From positions 1 to 64,000 of the forward strand of contig NW_026016720.1 of assembly GCF_020379485.1 (NCBI RefSeq): DNA of 64,000 nucleotides, in the 5' to 3' direction. Every line of letters starts with the position of its first letter. The stretch's first letter is position 1. Made by a program: the position numbers and the translations under genes. This DNA is from Brassica napus (Eukaryota > Streptophyta > Magnoliopsida > Brassicales > Brassicaceae). A model generated the notes under the pieces. That model made no database searches, had not been told where the DNA came from, and saw only the letters and a list, made by a program, of their open reading frames with translations. This document shows, piece by piece, positions 11,375 through 23,000 of this stretch.

Positions 11375-12022
11375 TCAACTCAACTCAACAGATATGTCAT
11401 TCCAAGGATGATAAGGAATAGGGAGAGGAGTATACAAACCGTGAGACTGAACCTTAGACTTAGCTTGCTTGCAAGTTGCACATCTCTCACATAGCTTCTC
11501 AACATCACTTTTCTTCCGAGGCCAAAAGAAATGATCCTGCAAAGTTTTAAGAGTCTTTGCTATACCAAAGTGACCCATGAGACTTCCTCCATGCGATTCC
11601 CTAACAAACAAATCTCTCAAAGAGCAATTAGGCACACACAGTCTATTATCATAAAAGAGGAATCCATCGTGTCTAAAGTAATGTCCAGCAGCAAATTTCT
11701 CACAAGAGTTATAAGTTTCTTTAAAATCTGGATCAGATTCATACATATCTTTAATCTGCTCAAAACCTAACAACTTAGCATCAAGAGTGTTTAATAGAAC
11801 ATACCTTCGAGATAGTGCATCAGCAACTATATTTTCTTTACCTTTTTTGTACTTGATGACATAAGGAAAGGTTTCTATGAATTCTATCCATCTTGCGTGT
11901 CTCTTGCTGAGCTTGTTCTGTCCTTTCAAGTACTTGAGGGACTCATGATCAGTGTGTATCACAAACTCCTTGGGCCACAAGTAGTGCTGCCAAGTCTGCA
12001 AAGCTCTCACCAAGGCATACAA
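11375..12022 (-). pseudogene. Gypsy RNase H-integrase frame (second part), cut by the copia LTR
   Basis: This continues the previous frame after a one-base deletion. RNase H carries [13 protein letters not shown] (D25 of this 215-codon piece) and [11 protein letters not shown] (D68). It is followed by the integrase HHCC zinc finger (H144, H151, C181, C184) and the linker [15 protein letters not shown]. The frame then reads DIS and enters the copia LTR at 11,390; the final four residues are LTR-encoded. The catalytic core of integrase, the C-terminal region and the 3' LTR are absent. The nominal ATG is an internal codon, not a real start. Confidence 0.9.
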
Positions 12023-13715
12023 TTCCTTATCATAGTTGCATAGTTGAGAGTGGCGCCTCCAAGCTTCTCACTGAAGTAAGATATGGGTCTCTTTTCCTGC
12101 ATCAAAACAGCACCCACTCCAATACCAGAAGCATCACATTCAATCTCAAAGGTTTTATTAAAATCTGGAAGTATAAGAAGAGGGGCGTGAGTAAGCATCT
12201 CTTTAAGGCATTGGAAGGCAGTCTCTTGTGCTTCTCCCCACTTTAATCCGACTTCTTTCTTTATCACTTCAGTCAAGGGAGCTGCTATAGTTCTAAAGTC
12301 TTTAACAAACCGCCTGTAGAAACCAGCAAGCCCGTGGAAGCTCCTCACTTCACTTATGGTCTTAGGAATTGGCCATTCTTGAATTGCTCTCACCTTCTCC
12401 TGATCCACTTTTACTCCGTCTGCACTCACAACAAAACCTAGGAAGACCAAGTTATCCGTACAAAAAGTGCATTTCTTAAGGTTAGCAAGCAGTTTTTCTT
12501 TTCTCAACACATCAAGAACAGACTTAAGATGATCTATACGCTCTTCTAGGCTCTTACTGTAAACAAGGATATCATCAAAGTATACTACCACAAACAAGCC
12601 TATGAAAGATCTAAGCACATGGTTCATCAATCTCATAAAAGTGCTAGGAGCATTGGTTAATCCAAAAGGCATGACTAACCACTCATACAACCCATGCTTA
12701 GTCTTAAAGGCCGTTTTCCACTCATCTCCCTCTTTCATTCTTATTTGATGATATCCACTCTTCAAATCTATCTTAGAAAAGACACTAGAACCATGCAATT
12801 CATCAAGCATATCATCTAATCTAGGAATAGGGTGGCGATACTTCACTGTTATATTGTTGATTGCTCTACAATCAACACACATGCGCCAGCTCCCATCTTT
12901 CTTAGGCACAAGGAGTACAGGCACAGCACATGGGCTCATACTCTCACGGATATGGCCTTTCTCCATCAGTTCCTCAACCTGTCTTTGTAGCTCCTTGGTT
13001 TCCACATGATTAGTTCTGTATGCTGGTCTGTTGGGAAGAGTAGCTCCTGGTACAAAATCAATCTGATGCTCAATCCCTCGAATAGGTGGCAAACCTATGG
13101 GATTATCTTCTGGAAATACATCATGATATTCCTGTAAAAGAGCTGACATCTCACTCGGATACACCGGTGTACAATCAGTTAGAGACAAAAGAGATTCTTT
13201 AAAAATAAATAAGAGAAACGATTGATGAGAGTAAAGAGATCTTTTGATTTCACTAGCTTTAGCATAGAAGTTGTGTTGCTTATCTGGTTTGAGATCAATC
13301 TCTTTCTTTTTCTGAAGCTGAAGCTGATCTTCATGCACTTCCTTAGGAGTCAGAGGCACCAAGACAGTTCGCTTGCCGTTGAACTCAAAAGAATGTTTGT
13401 TGGTGAAGCCATCGTGAATGACACGCCTATCAAACTGCCAAGGCCTTCCAAGTAATATGTGGCTGGCTTCCATGGGTATCACATCACAGAGAATGTCATC
13501 TTCATACCTCCCAATGGACAAGGGTATAGAAACCTGAGTAGATACCCTCATCTCGCCTTCTTCATTAAGCCATTGTAGTCGATAAGGCCTAGGATGTTTC
13601 TGAATTTTTAATCCAAGCTTCTTCACCATTATCTCACTAGCAACATTGACACAGCTTCCACCGTCAATGATCAGGCTGCAGACCTTTCCTTGCACCAGAC
13701 AACGTGTGTAGAACA
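11391..13715 (-). mobile_element. Ty3/gypsy chromovirus fragment, CRM-like, truncated at both ends
   Basis: The minus-strand order is protease, RT, RNase H, then integrase zinc finger, which is the Ty3/gypsy order. Protease starts at the satellite junction (~13,711-13,720); gag, primer-binding site and 5' LTR are missing. The other end is the copia insertion point at 11,391, in the first part of the integrase core. The RT/RNase H wording (for example GLYEWLVMPFGLTNAPSTFMRLMNHVLR, and SFHGLAGFYRRFVKDF) resembles what I remember of chromoviruses of the CRM/Galadriel type, which include the centromeric retrotransposon of Brassica (CRB). That placement is recalled similarity only. The C-terminal chromodomain or CR motif that would prove it is not in the window. 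Confidence 0.88.
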
Positions 13716-13734
13716 GCTTCTTCGTCGTTTCCAA
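12007..13734 (-). pseudogene. Gypsy protease-RT-RNase H frame (first part)
   Basis: The 575-codon frame begins with a chimeric start: the first six or so residues come from antisense satellite, so the ATG is not the native start. Protease has LIIDGGSC with catalytic D24, the DGG variant seen in several plant gypsy elements, and ILLGRPW about 70 residues on. RT has FSKIDLKSGYHQI (D323) and VVYFDDILVYSK (D387, D388). RNase H opens with IECDASGIGVGAVL (D534) and the ISYFSEKL motif. The frame ends near 12,035 through loss of one base shortly after GGATLNYAT. The RNase H and integrase domains continue in the next frame. Protease and RT catalytic residues are intact, but the fragment has no gag and no LTR. 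Confidence 0.9.
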
Positions 13735-14540
13735 TCAAACCAGATAATCACTTTGTAAGAAGCTTGATTTGGATACATAAAGTGGTGGAGAATCACCAGA
13801 ATTTGAATAAATCTCATAGAGTTGGGATGAAGAAGTTATCCCACTTTCTAATCAGGTGATTCCAGTTTCCCAGTTTGGGAATAGGACAGCTTCTTCGTCG
13901 TTCCAATCAAACCAGGATGAATCACTTTGTAAGAAGCTTGATTTGGATACATAAAGTGTGAAAACCAGGAAGTTGAATAAATCTCATAGGAGTTGGGATG
14001 AAGAAGTTATCCCACTTTCTAATCAGGTGATTCCAGTTTCCAGTTTGGAATAGGACAGCTTCTTCTTCGTCGTCCAATCAAACCAGGATGAATCACTTTG
14101 TAAGAAGCTTGATTTGGATACATAAAATGGTGGAGAATCACCAGGAAGTTGAATAAATCTCATAGGAGTTGGGATGAAGAAGTATATCCCACTTTCTAAT
14201 CAGGTGATTCCAGTTTCCAGTTTGGAATAGCACAGCTTCTTCGTCGTTCCAATCAAACCAGGATGAATCACTTTGTAAGAAGCTTGATTTGGATACATAA
14301 AGTGTGGAGAATCACCAGGAAGTTGAATAAATCTCATAGGAGTTGGGATGAAGAAGTTATCCCACTTTCTAATCAGGTGATTCCAGTTTCCAGTTTGGGA
14401 ATAGGACAGCTTCTTCGTCGTTCCAATCAAACCAGATGAATCACTTTGTAAGAAGCTTCATTTAAATACATAAAGTGGTGGAGAATCACCAGTAAGTTGA
14501 ATAAATCTCATAGGAGATGGGATGAAGAAGTTATCCCACT
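13716..14540 (+). repeat. Ragged satellite edge next to the gypsy remnant
   Basis: The first four to five monomers after the island show more changes than the bulk: GTTTCC in place of GTTCC at 13,728, CACCAGAATTTG near 13,794, GTGTGAAAACCAGG near 13,958, CTTCTTCTTCG near 14,060, AGCACAG near 14,228, and CTTCATTTAAATAC near 14,456. This mirrors the degenerate left edge. Confidence 0.75.
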
Positions 14541-17521
14541 TTCAAATCAGGTGATTCCAGTTTCCCATTTGGGAATAGACAGCTTCTTCGTCGTTCCATC
14601 AAACCAGGATGAATCACTTTGTAAGAGCTTGATTTGGATACATAAAGTGTTGGAGAATCACCAGGAAGTTGAATAAATCTCATAGGAGTTGGGATGAAGA
14701 AGTTATCCCACTTTCAAATCAGGTGATTCCAGTTTCCCAGTTTGGGAATAGGACAGCTTCTTCGTCGTTCCAATCAAACCAGGATGAATCACTTTGTAAG
14801 AAGCTTGATTTGGATACATAAAGTGGTGGAGAATCACCAGGAAGTTGAATAAATCTCATAGGAGTTGGGATGAAGAAGTTATCCCACTTTCAAATCAGGT
14901 GATTCCAGTTTCCCAGTTTGGGAATAGGACAGCTTCTTCGTCGTTCCAATCAAACCAGGATGAATCACTTTGTAAGAAGCTTGATTTGGATACATAAAGT
15001 GGTGGAGAATCACCAGGAAGTTGAATAAATCTCATAGGAGTTGGGATGAAGAAGTTATCCCACTTCAAATCAGGTGATTCCAGTTTCCCAGTTTGGGATA
15101 GGACAGCTTCTTCGTCGTTCCAATCAAACCAGGATGAATCACTTTGTAAGAAGCTTGATTTGGATACATAAAGTGGTGGAGAATCACCAGGAAGTTGAAT
15201 AAATCTCATAGGAGTTGGGATGAAGAAGTTATCCACTTTCAAATCAGGTGATTCCAGTTTCCCAGTTTGGGAATAACAGCTTCTTCGTCGTTCCAATCAA
15301 ACCAGGATGAATCACTTTGAAGAAGCTTGATTTGGATACATAAAGTGTTGGAGAATCCCAGGAAGTTGAATAAATCTCATAGGAGTTGGGATGAAGAAGT
15401 TATCCCACTTTCAAATCAGGTGATTCCAGTTTCCCAGTTTGGAATAGACAGCTTCTTCGTCGTTCCAATCAAACCAGGATGAATCACTTTGTAAGAAGCT
15501 TGATTTGGATACATAAAGTGGTGGAGAATCACCAGGAAGTTGAATAAATCTCATAGGAGTTGGGATGAAGAAGTTATCCCACTTTCAAATCAGTGATTCC
15601 AGTTTCCCAGTTTGGAATAGGACAGCTTCTTCGTCGTTCCAATCAAACCAGGATGAATCACTTTGTAAGAAGCTTGATTTGGATACATAAAGTGGTGGAG
15701 AATCACCAGGAAGTTGAATAAATCTCATAGGAGTTGGGATGAAGAAGTTATCCCACTTTCAAATCAGGTGATTCCAGTTTCCCAGTTTGGGAATAGGACA
15801 GCTTCTTCGTCGTTCCAATCAAACCAGGATGAATCACTTTGTAAGAAGCTTGATTTGGATACATAAAGTGGTGGAGAATCACCAGGAAGTTGAATAAATC
15901 TCATAGGAGTTGGGATGAAGAAGTTATCCCACTTTCAAATCAGGTGATTCCAGTTTCCCAGTTTGGGAATAGGACAGCTTCTTCGTCGTTCCAATGAAAC
16001 CTAGATGAATCACTTTGTAGCTTGATTTGGATACATAAAGTGTGGAGAATCACCAGGAAGTTGAATAAATCTCATAAGAGCTGGGATGAAGAAATTATCC
16101 CACTTTCAAATCAGGTGATTCCAGTTTCCCAGTTTGGGAATAGGACAGCTTCTTCGTCGTTCCAATCAAACCAGGATGAATCACTTTGTAAGAAGCTTGA
16201 TTTGGATACATAAAGTGGTGGAGAATCACCAGGAAGTTGAATAAATCTCATAGGAGTTGGGATGAAGAAGTTATCCCACTTTCAAATCAGGTGATTCCAG
16301 TTTCCCAGTTTGGGAATAGGACAGCTTCTTCGTCGTTCCAATCAAACCAGGATGAATCACTTTGTAAGAAGCTTGATTTGGATACATAAAGTGGTGGAGA
16401 ATCACCAGGAAGTTGAATAAATCTCATAGGAGTTGGATGAAGAAGTTATCCCACTTTCTAATCAGGTGATTCCAGTTTCCCAGTTTGGGAATGGACAGCT
16501 TCTTCTTCGTCGTTCCAATCAAACCAGGATGAATCACTTTGTAAGAAGCTTGATTTGGATACATAATGGTGGAGAATCACCAGGAAGTTGAATAAATCTC
16601 AGGAGTTGGGATGAAGAAGTTATCCCACTTTCAAATCAGGTGATTCCAGTTTCCCAGTTTGGGAATAGGACAGCTTCTTCGTCGTTCCAATCAAACCAGG
16701 ATGAATCACTTTGTAAGAAGCTTGATTTGGATACATAAAGTGGTGGAGAATCACCAGGAAGTTGAATAAATCTCATAGGAGTTGGTGAAGAAGTTATCCC
16801 ACTTTCTAATCAGGTGATTCCAGTTTCCAGTTTGGGAATAGGACAGCTTCTTCGTCGTTCCAATCAAACCAGGATGAATCACTTTGTAAGAAGCTTGATT
16901 TGGATACATAAAGTGGTGGAGAATCACCAGGAAGTTGAATAAATCTCATAGGAGTTGGGATGAAGAAGTTATCCCACTTTCAAATCAGGTGATTCCAGTT
17001 TCCCAGTTTGGAATAGGACAGCTTCTTTCTTCGTCGTTCCAATCAAACCAGGATGAATCACTTTGTAAGAAGCTTGATTTGGATACATAAAGTGGTGGAG
17101 AATCACCAGGAAGTTGAATAAATCTCATAGGAGGTTGGATGAAGAAGTTATCCCACTTTCAAATCAGGTGATTCCAGTTTCCCAGTTTGGGAATAGGACA
17201 GCTTCTTCGTCGTTCCAATCAAACCAGGATGAATCACTTTGTAAGAAGCTTGATTTGGATACATAAAGTGGTGGAGAATCACCAGGAAGTTGAATAAATC
17301 TCATAGGAGTTGGGATGAAGAAGTTATCCCACTTTCAAATCAGGTGATTCCAGTTTCCCAGTTTGGGAATAGGACAGCTTCTTCGTCGTTCCAATCAAAC
17401 CAGGATGAATCACTTTGTAAGAAGCTTGATTTGGATACATAAAGTGTTGGAGAATCACCAGGAAGTTGAATAAATCTCATAGGAGTTGGGATGAAGAAGT
17501 TATCCCACTTTCAAATCAGGT
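14541..17521 (+). repeat. Satellite subfamily domain with CAAATCAGG
   Basis: Sixteen of 18 monomers read CTTTCAAATCAGG (or a one-base loss of it) where the rest of the window reads CTTTCTAATCAGG; the exceptions are near 16,453 and 16,802. Outside this domain the CAAATC form occurs only sporadically (near 5,443, 18,561 and 19,796). This indicates a local amplification from one founder monomer type. Confidence 0.85.
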
Positions 17522-19740
17522 GATTCCAGTTTCCCAGTTTGGGAATAGGACAGCTTCTTCGTCGTTCCAATCAAACCAGGATGAATCACTTTGTAAGAAG
17601 CTTGATTTGGATACATAAAGTGGTGGAGAATCACCAGGAAGTTGAATAAATCTCATAGGAGTTGGGATGAAGAAGTTATCCCACTTTCTAATCAGGTGAT
17701 TCCAGTTTCCCAGTTTGGGAATAGACAGCTTCTTCGTCGTTCCAATCAAACCAGGATGAATCACTTTGTAAGAAGCTTGATTTGGATACATAAAGTGGTG
17801 GAGAATCACCAGGAAGTTGAATAAATCTCATAGGAGTTGGGATGAAGAAGTTATCCCACTTTCTAATCAGGTGATTCCAGTTTCCCAGTTTGGGAATAGG
17901 ACAGCTTCTTCTTCGTTTCCAATCAAACCAGGATGAATCACTTTGTAAGAAGCTTGATTTGGATACATAAAGTGTGGAGAATCACCAGGAAGTTGAATAA
18001 ATCTCATAGGAGTTGGGATGAAGAAGTTATCCCACTTTCTAATCAGGTGATTCCAGTTTCCCAGTTTGGGAATAGGACAGCTTCTTCGTCGTTCCAATCA
18101 AACCAGGATGAATCACTTTGTAAGAAGCTTGATTTGGATACATAAAGTGGTGGAGAATCACCAGGAAGTTGAATAAATCTCATAGGAGTTGGGATGAAGA
18201 AGTTATCCCACTTTCTAATCAGGTGATTCCAGTTTCCCAGTTTGGGAATAGGACAGCTTCTTCGTCGTTCCAATCAAACCAGGATGAATCACTTTGTAAG
18301 AAGCTTGATTTGGATACATAAAGTGGTGGAGAATCACCAGGAAGTTGAATAAATCTCATAGGAGTTGGGATGAAGAGTTATCCCACTTTCTAATCAGGTG
18401 ATTCCAGTTTCCCAGTTTGGGAATAGGACAGCTTCTTCTTCTTCGTTCCAATCAAACCAGGATGAATCACTTTGTAGCTTGATTTGGATACATAAAGTGT
18501 GGAGAATCACCAGGAAGTTGAATAAATCTCATAGGAGTTGGGATGAAGAAGTTATCCCACTTTCAAATCAGGTGATTCCAGTTTCCCAGTTTGGGAATAG
18601 GACAGCTTCTTCGTCGTTCCAATCAAACCAGGATGAATCACTTTGTAAGAAGCTTGATTTGGATACATAAAGTGGTGGAGAATCACCAGGAAGTTGAATA
18701 AATCTCATAGGAGTTGGGATGAAGAAGTTATCCCACTTCTAATCAGGTGATTCCAGTTTCCCAGTTTGGGAATAGGACAGCTTCTTCGTCGTTCCAATCA
18801 AACCAGGATGAATCACTTTGTAAGAAGCTTGATTTGGATACATAAAGTGGTGGAGAATCACCAGGAAGTTGAATAAATCTCATAGGAGTTGGGATGAAGA
18901 AGTTATCCCACTTTCTAATCAGGTGATTCCAGTTTCCCAGTTTGGGAATAGGACAGCTTCTTCGTCGTTCCAATCAAACCAGGATGAATCACTTTGTAAG
19001 AAGCTTGATTTGGATACATAAAGTGGTGGAGAATCACCAGGAAGTTGAATAAATCTCATAGGAGTTGGGATGAAGAAGTTATCCCACTTTCTAATCAGGT
19101 GATTCCAGTTTCCCAGTTTGGGAATAGGACAGCTTCTTCGTCGTTCCAATCAAACCAGGATGAATCACTTTGTAAGAAGCTTGATTTGGATACATAAAGT
19201 GGTGGAGAATCACCAGGAAGTTGAATAAATCTCATAGGAGTTGGGATGAAGAAGTTATCCCACTTTCTAATCAGGTGATTCCAGTTTCCCAGTTTGGGAA
19301 TAGGACAGCTTCTTCGTCGTTCCAATCAAACCAGGATGAATCACTTTGTAAGAAGCTTGATTTGGATACATAAAGTGGTGGAGAATCACCAGGAAGTTGA
19401 ATAAATCTCATAGGAGTTGGATGAAGAAGTTATCCCACTTTCTAATCAGGTGATTCCAGTTTCCCAGTTTGGGAATAGGACAGCTTCTTCGTCGTCGTTC
19501 CAATCAAACCAGGATGAATCACTTTGTAAGAAGCTTGATTTGGATACATAAAGTGTTGGAGAATCACCAGGAAGTTGAATAAATCTCATAGGAGTTGGGA
19601 TGAAGAAGTTATCCCACTTTCTAATCAGGTGATTCCAGTTTCCCAGTTTGGGAATAGGACAGCTTCTTCGTCGTTCCAATCAAACCAGGATGAATCACTT
19701 TGTAAGAAGCTTGATTTGGATACATAAAGTGGTGGAGAAT

Positions 19741-20031
19741 CACCAGGAAGTTGAATAACTCTCATAGGAGCTGGGGTGAAGAAGTTATACCACTTTCAAA
19801 TCAGGTGATTCCAGTTTCCAGTTTGGGAATAGGACAGCTTCTTCGTCGTTCCAATCAAACCAGGATGAATCACTTTGTAAGAAGCTGACATACAATCAAA
19901 GGAGAGACCATCACAGGAGAATTAATAAAGGAAGGAAAGAATTATCCCACTTTCCAACAGGTGATTCCAGTTTCCCAGTTTGGGATAACAGCTTCGTCGT
20001 CCAATCAAACCAGGATGAATCACTTTGTAAG
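19741..20031 (+). repeat. Strongly diverged satellite monomers inside the array
   Basis: A monomer of about 150 bp between the AAGCT at 19,882 and the AAGCTT at 20,032 has lost its HindIII site. It carries GACATACAATCAAAGGAGAG and GGAAGGAAAGAATTATCC in place of the normal 60-bp central part. The monomer before it is also altered (AACTCTCATAGGAGCTGGGG, TTATACCAC). Flanking monomers are ordinary. This is either an old relic or a repair scar. Confidence 0.85.
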
Positions 20032-23000
20032 AAGCTTGATTTGGATACATAAAGTGGTGGAGAATCACCAGGAAGTTGAATAAATCTCATAGGAGTTGGG
20101 ATGAAGAAGTTATCCACTTTCTAATCAGGTGATTCCAGTTTCCCAGTTTGGGAATAGGACAGCTTCTTCGTCGTTCCAATCAAACCAGGATGAATCACTT
20201 TGTAAGAAGCTTGATTTGGATACATAAAGTGGTGGAGAATCACCAGGAAGTTGAATAATCTCATAGGAGTTGGGATGAAGAAGTTATCCCACTTTCTAAT
20301 CAGGTGATTCCAGTTTCCCAGTTTGGGAATAGACAGCTTCTTCGTCGTTCCAATCAAACCAGGATGAATCACTTTGTAAGAAGCTTGATTTGGATACATA
20401 AAGTGTTGGAGAATCACCAGGAAGTTGAATAAATCTCATAGGAGTTGGGATGAAGAAGTTATCCCTTTCTAATCAGGTGATTCCAGTTTCCCAGTTTGGG
20501 AATAGGACAGCTTCTTCGTCGTTCCAATCAAACCAGGATGAATCACTTTGTAAGAAGCTTGATTTGGATACATAAAGTGGTGGAGAATCACCAGGAAGTT
20601 GAATAAATCTCATAGGAGTTGGGATGAAGAAGTTATCCCACTTTCTAATCAGGTGATTCCAGTTTCCCAGTTTGGGAATAGGACAGCTTCTTCGTCGTTC
20701 CAATCAAACCAGGATGAATCACTTTGTAAGAAGCTTGATTTGGATACATAAAGTGGTGGAGAATCACCAGGAAGTTGAATAAATCTCATAGGAGTTGGGA
20801 TGAAGAAGTTATCCCACTTTCTAATCAGGTGATTCCAGTTTCCCAGTTTGGGAATAGGACAGCTTCTTCGTCGTTCCAATCAAACCAGGATGAATCACTT
20901 TGTAAGAAGCTTGATTTGGATACATAAAGTGGTGGAGAATCACCAGGAAGTTGAATAAATCTCATAGGAGTTGGGATGAAGAAGTTATCCCACTTTCTAA
21001 TCAGGTGATTCCAGTTTCCCAGTTTGGGAATAGGACAGCTTCTTCGTCGTTCCAATCAAACCAGGATGAATCACTTTGTAAGAAGCTTGATTTGGATACA
21101 TAAAGTGTTGGAGAATCACCAGGAAGTTGAATAAATCTCATAGGAGTTGGGATGAAGAAGTTATCCCACTTTCAATCAGGTGATTCCAGTTTCCCAGTTT
21201 GGGAATAGGACAGCTTCTTCGTCGTTCCAATCAAACCAGGATGAATCACTTTGTAAGAAGCTTGATTTGGATACATAAAGTGGTGGAGAATCACCAGGAA
21301 GTTGAATAAATCTCATAGGAGTTGGGATGAAGAAGTTATCCCACTTTCTAATCAGGTGATTCCAGTTTCCCAGTTTGGGAATAGGACAGCTTCTTCGTCG
21401 TTCCAATCAAACCAGGATGAATCACTTTGTAAGAAGCTTGATTTGGATACATAAAGTGGTGGAGAATCACCAGGAAGTTGAATAAATCTCATAGGAGTTG
21501 GGATGAAGAAGTTATCCCACTTTCTAATCAGGTGATTCCAGTTTCCCAGTTTGGGAATAGGACAGCTTCTTCGTCGTTCCAATCAAACCAGGATGAATCA
21601 CTTTGTAAGAAGCTTGATTTGGATACATAAAGTGGTGGAGAATCACCAGGAAGTTGAATAAATCTCATAGGAGTTGGGATGAAGAAGTTATCCCACTTTC
21701 TAATCAGGTGATTCCAGTTTCCCAGTTTGGGAATAGGACAGCTTCTTCGTCGTTCCAATCAAACCTGGATGAATCACTTTGTAAGAAGCTTGATTTGGAT
21801 ACATAAAGTGGTGGAGAATCACCAGGAAGTTGAATAAATCTCATAGGAGTTGGGATGAAGAAGTTATCCCACTTTCTAATCAGGTGATTCCAGTTTCCCA
21901 GTTTGGGAATAGGACAGCTTCTTCGTCGTTCCAATCAAACCAGGATGAATCACTTTGTAAGAAGCTTGATTTGGATACATAAAGTGGTGGAGAATCACCA
22001 GGAAGTTGAATAAATCTCATAGGAGTTGGGATGAAGAAGTTATCCCACTTTCTAATCAGGTGATTCCAGTTTCCCAGTTTTGGAATAGGACAGCTTCTTC
22101 GTCGTTCCAATAAACCAGGATGAATCACTTTGTAAGAAGCTTGATTTGGATACATAAAGTGGTGGAGAATCACCAGGAAGTTGAATAAATCTCATAGGAG
22201 TTGGGATGAAGAAGTTATCCCACTTTCTAATCAGGTGATTCCAGTTTCCCAGTTTGGGAATAGGACAGCTTCTTCGTCGTTCCAATCAAACCAGGATGAA
22301 TCACTTTGTAAGAAGCTTGATTTGGATACATAAAGTGTTGGAGAATCACCAGGAAGTTGAATAATCTCATAGGAGTTGGGATGAAGAAGTTATCCCACTT
22401 TCTAATCAGGTGATTCCAGTTTCCCAGTTTGGGAATAGGACAGCTTCTTCGTCGTTCCAATAACACCAGGATGAATCACTTTGTAAGAAGCTTGATTTGG
22501 ATACATAAAGTGGTGGAGAATCACCAGGAAGTTGAATAAATCTCATAGGAGTTGGGATGAAGAAGTTATCCCACTTTCTAATCAGGTGATTCCAGTTTCC
22601 CAGTTTGGGAATAGGACAGCTTCTTCGTCGTTCCAATAAACCAGGATGAATCACTTTGTAAGAAGCTTGATTTGGATACATAAAGTGGTGGAGAATCACC
22701 AGGAAGTTGAATAAATCTCATAGGAGTTGGGATGAAGAAGTTATCCCACTTTCTAATCAGGTGATTCCAGTTTCCCAGTTTGGGAATAGGACAGCTTCTT
22801 CGTCGTTCCAATCAAACCAGGATGAATCACTTTGTAAGAAGCTTGATTTGGATACATAAAGTGGTGGAGAATCACCAGGAAGTTGAATAAATCTCATAGG
22901 AGTTGGGATGAAGAAGTTATCCCACTTTCTAATCAGGTGATTCCAGTTTCCCAGTTTGGGAATAGGACAGCTTCTTCGTCGTTCCAATAAACCAGGATGA

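Larger units (their letters stand above)
6473..11390 (-). mobile_element. Ty1/copia LTR retrotransposon, 3'-truncated, nested in a gypsy element
   Basis: On the minus strand the order is 5' LTR (11,390-10,827), primer-binding site (10,826-10,811), leader, then gag, protease, integrase, RT and the start of RNase H. The domain order protease-integrase-RT defines Ty1/copia. The element stops at ~6,473 inside RNase H, where satellite begins, so the polypurine tract and 3' LTR are absent. The 5' LTR starts with TGTTGAG directly against gypsy integrase sequence, which shows insertion into that element. The expected 5-bp target duplication partner of GATAT (11,391-11,395) was lost with the missing end. 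The gag-integrase frame is intact, suggesting a fairly recent insertion, but without the second LTR its age cannot be estimated. I cannot name the copia lineage with confidence. Confidence 0.93.
10827..11390 (-). repeat. 5' LTR of the copia element (about 564 bp)
   Basis: One border is fixed by the primer-binding site at 10,826. The other is fixed by the break in the gypsy integrase frame at 11,390/11,391, where minus-strand sequence starts TGTTGAGTTGAGTTGAG. A TATA-like box lies at 11,008-11,015. The part downstream of it (to 10,827) is rich in CT/TCTC on the minus strand, as is common in R-U5. U3 contains an 11-bp inverted repeat and a perfect 16-bp palindrome. The LTR starts with the canonical TG, but its other end reads TATA rather than the usual CA, probably a mutation. 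No second LTR is present for comparison. Confidence 0.85.

Noticed and set aside
10827..11390. Solo LTR interpretation
   Set aside because: The LTR is followed directly by a primer-binding site, leader and gag-pol in the right order, so it is the 5' LTR of a truncated element.
11240..11770. Plus-strand frames across the LTR and gypsy integrase
   Set aside because: Antisense to established element sequence; no independent support.
13222..13455. Plus-strand 77-codon frame opposite gypsy protease
   Set aside because: Antisense shadow of the gypsy frame.
6473..13715. An undescribed multi-gene system within the island
   Set aside because: Every coding block resolves to standard copia or gypsy domains; no extra gene, captured host exon or accessory frame was found.
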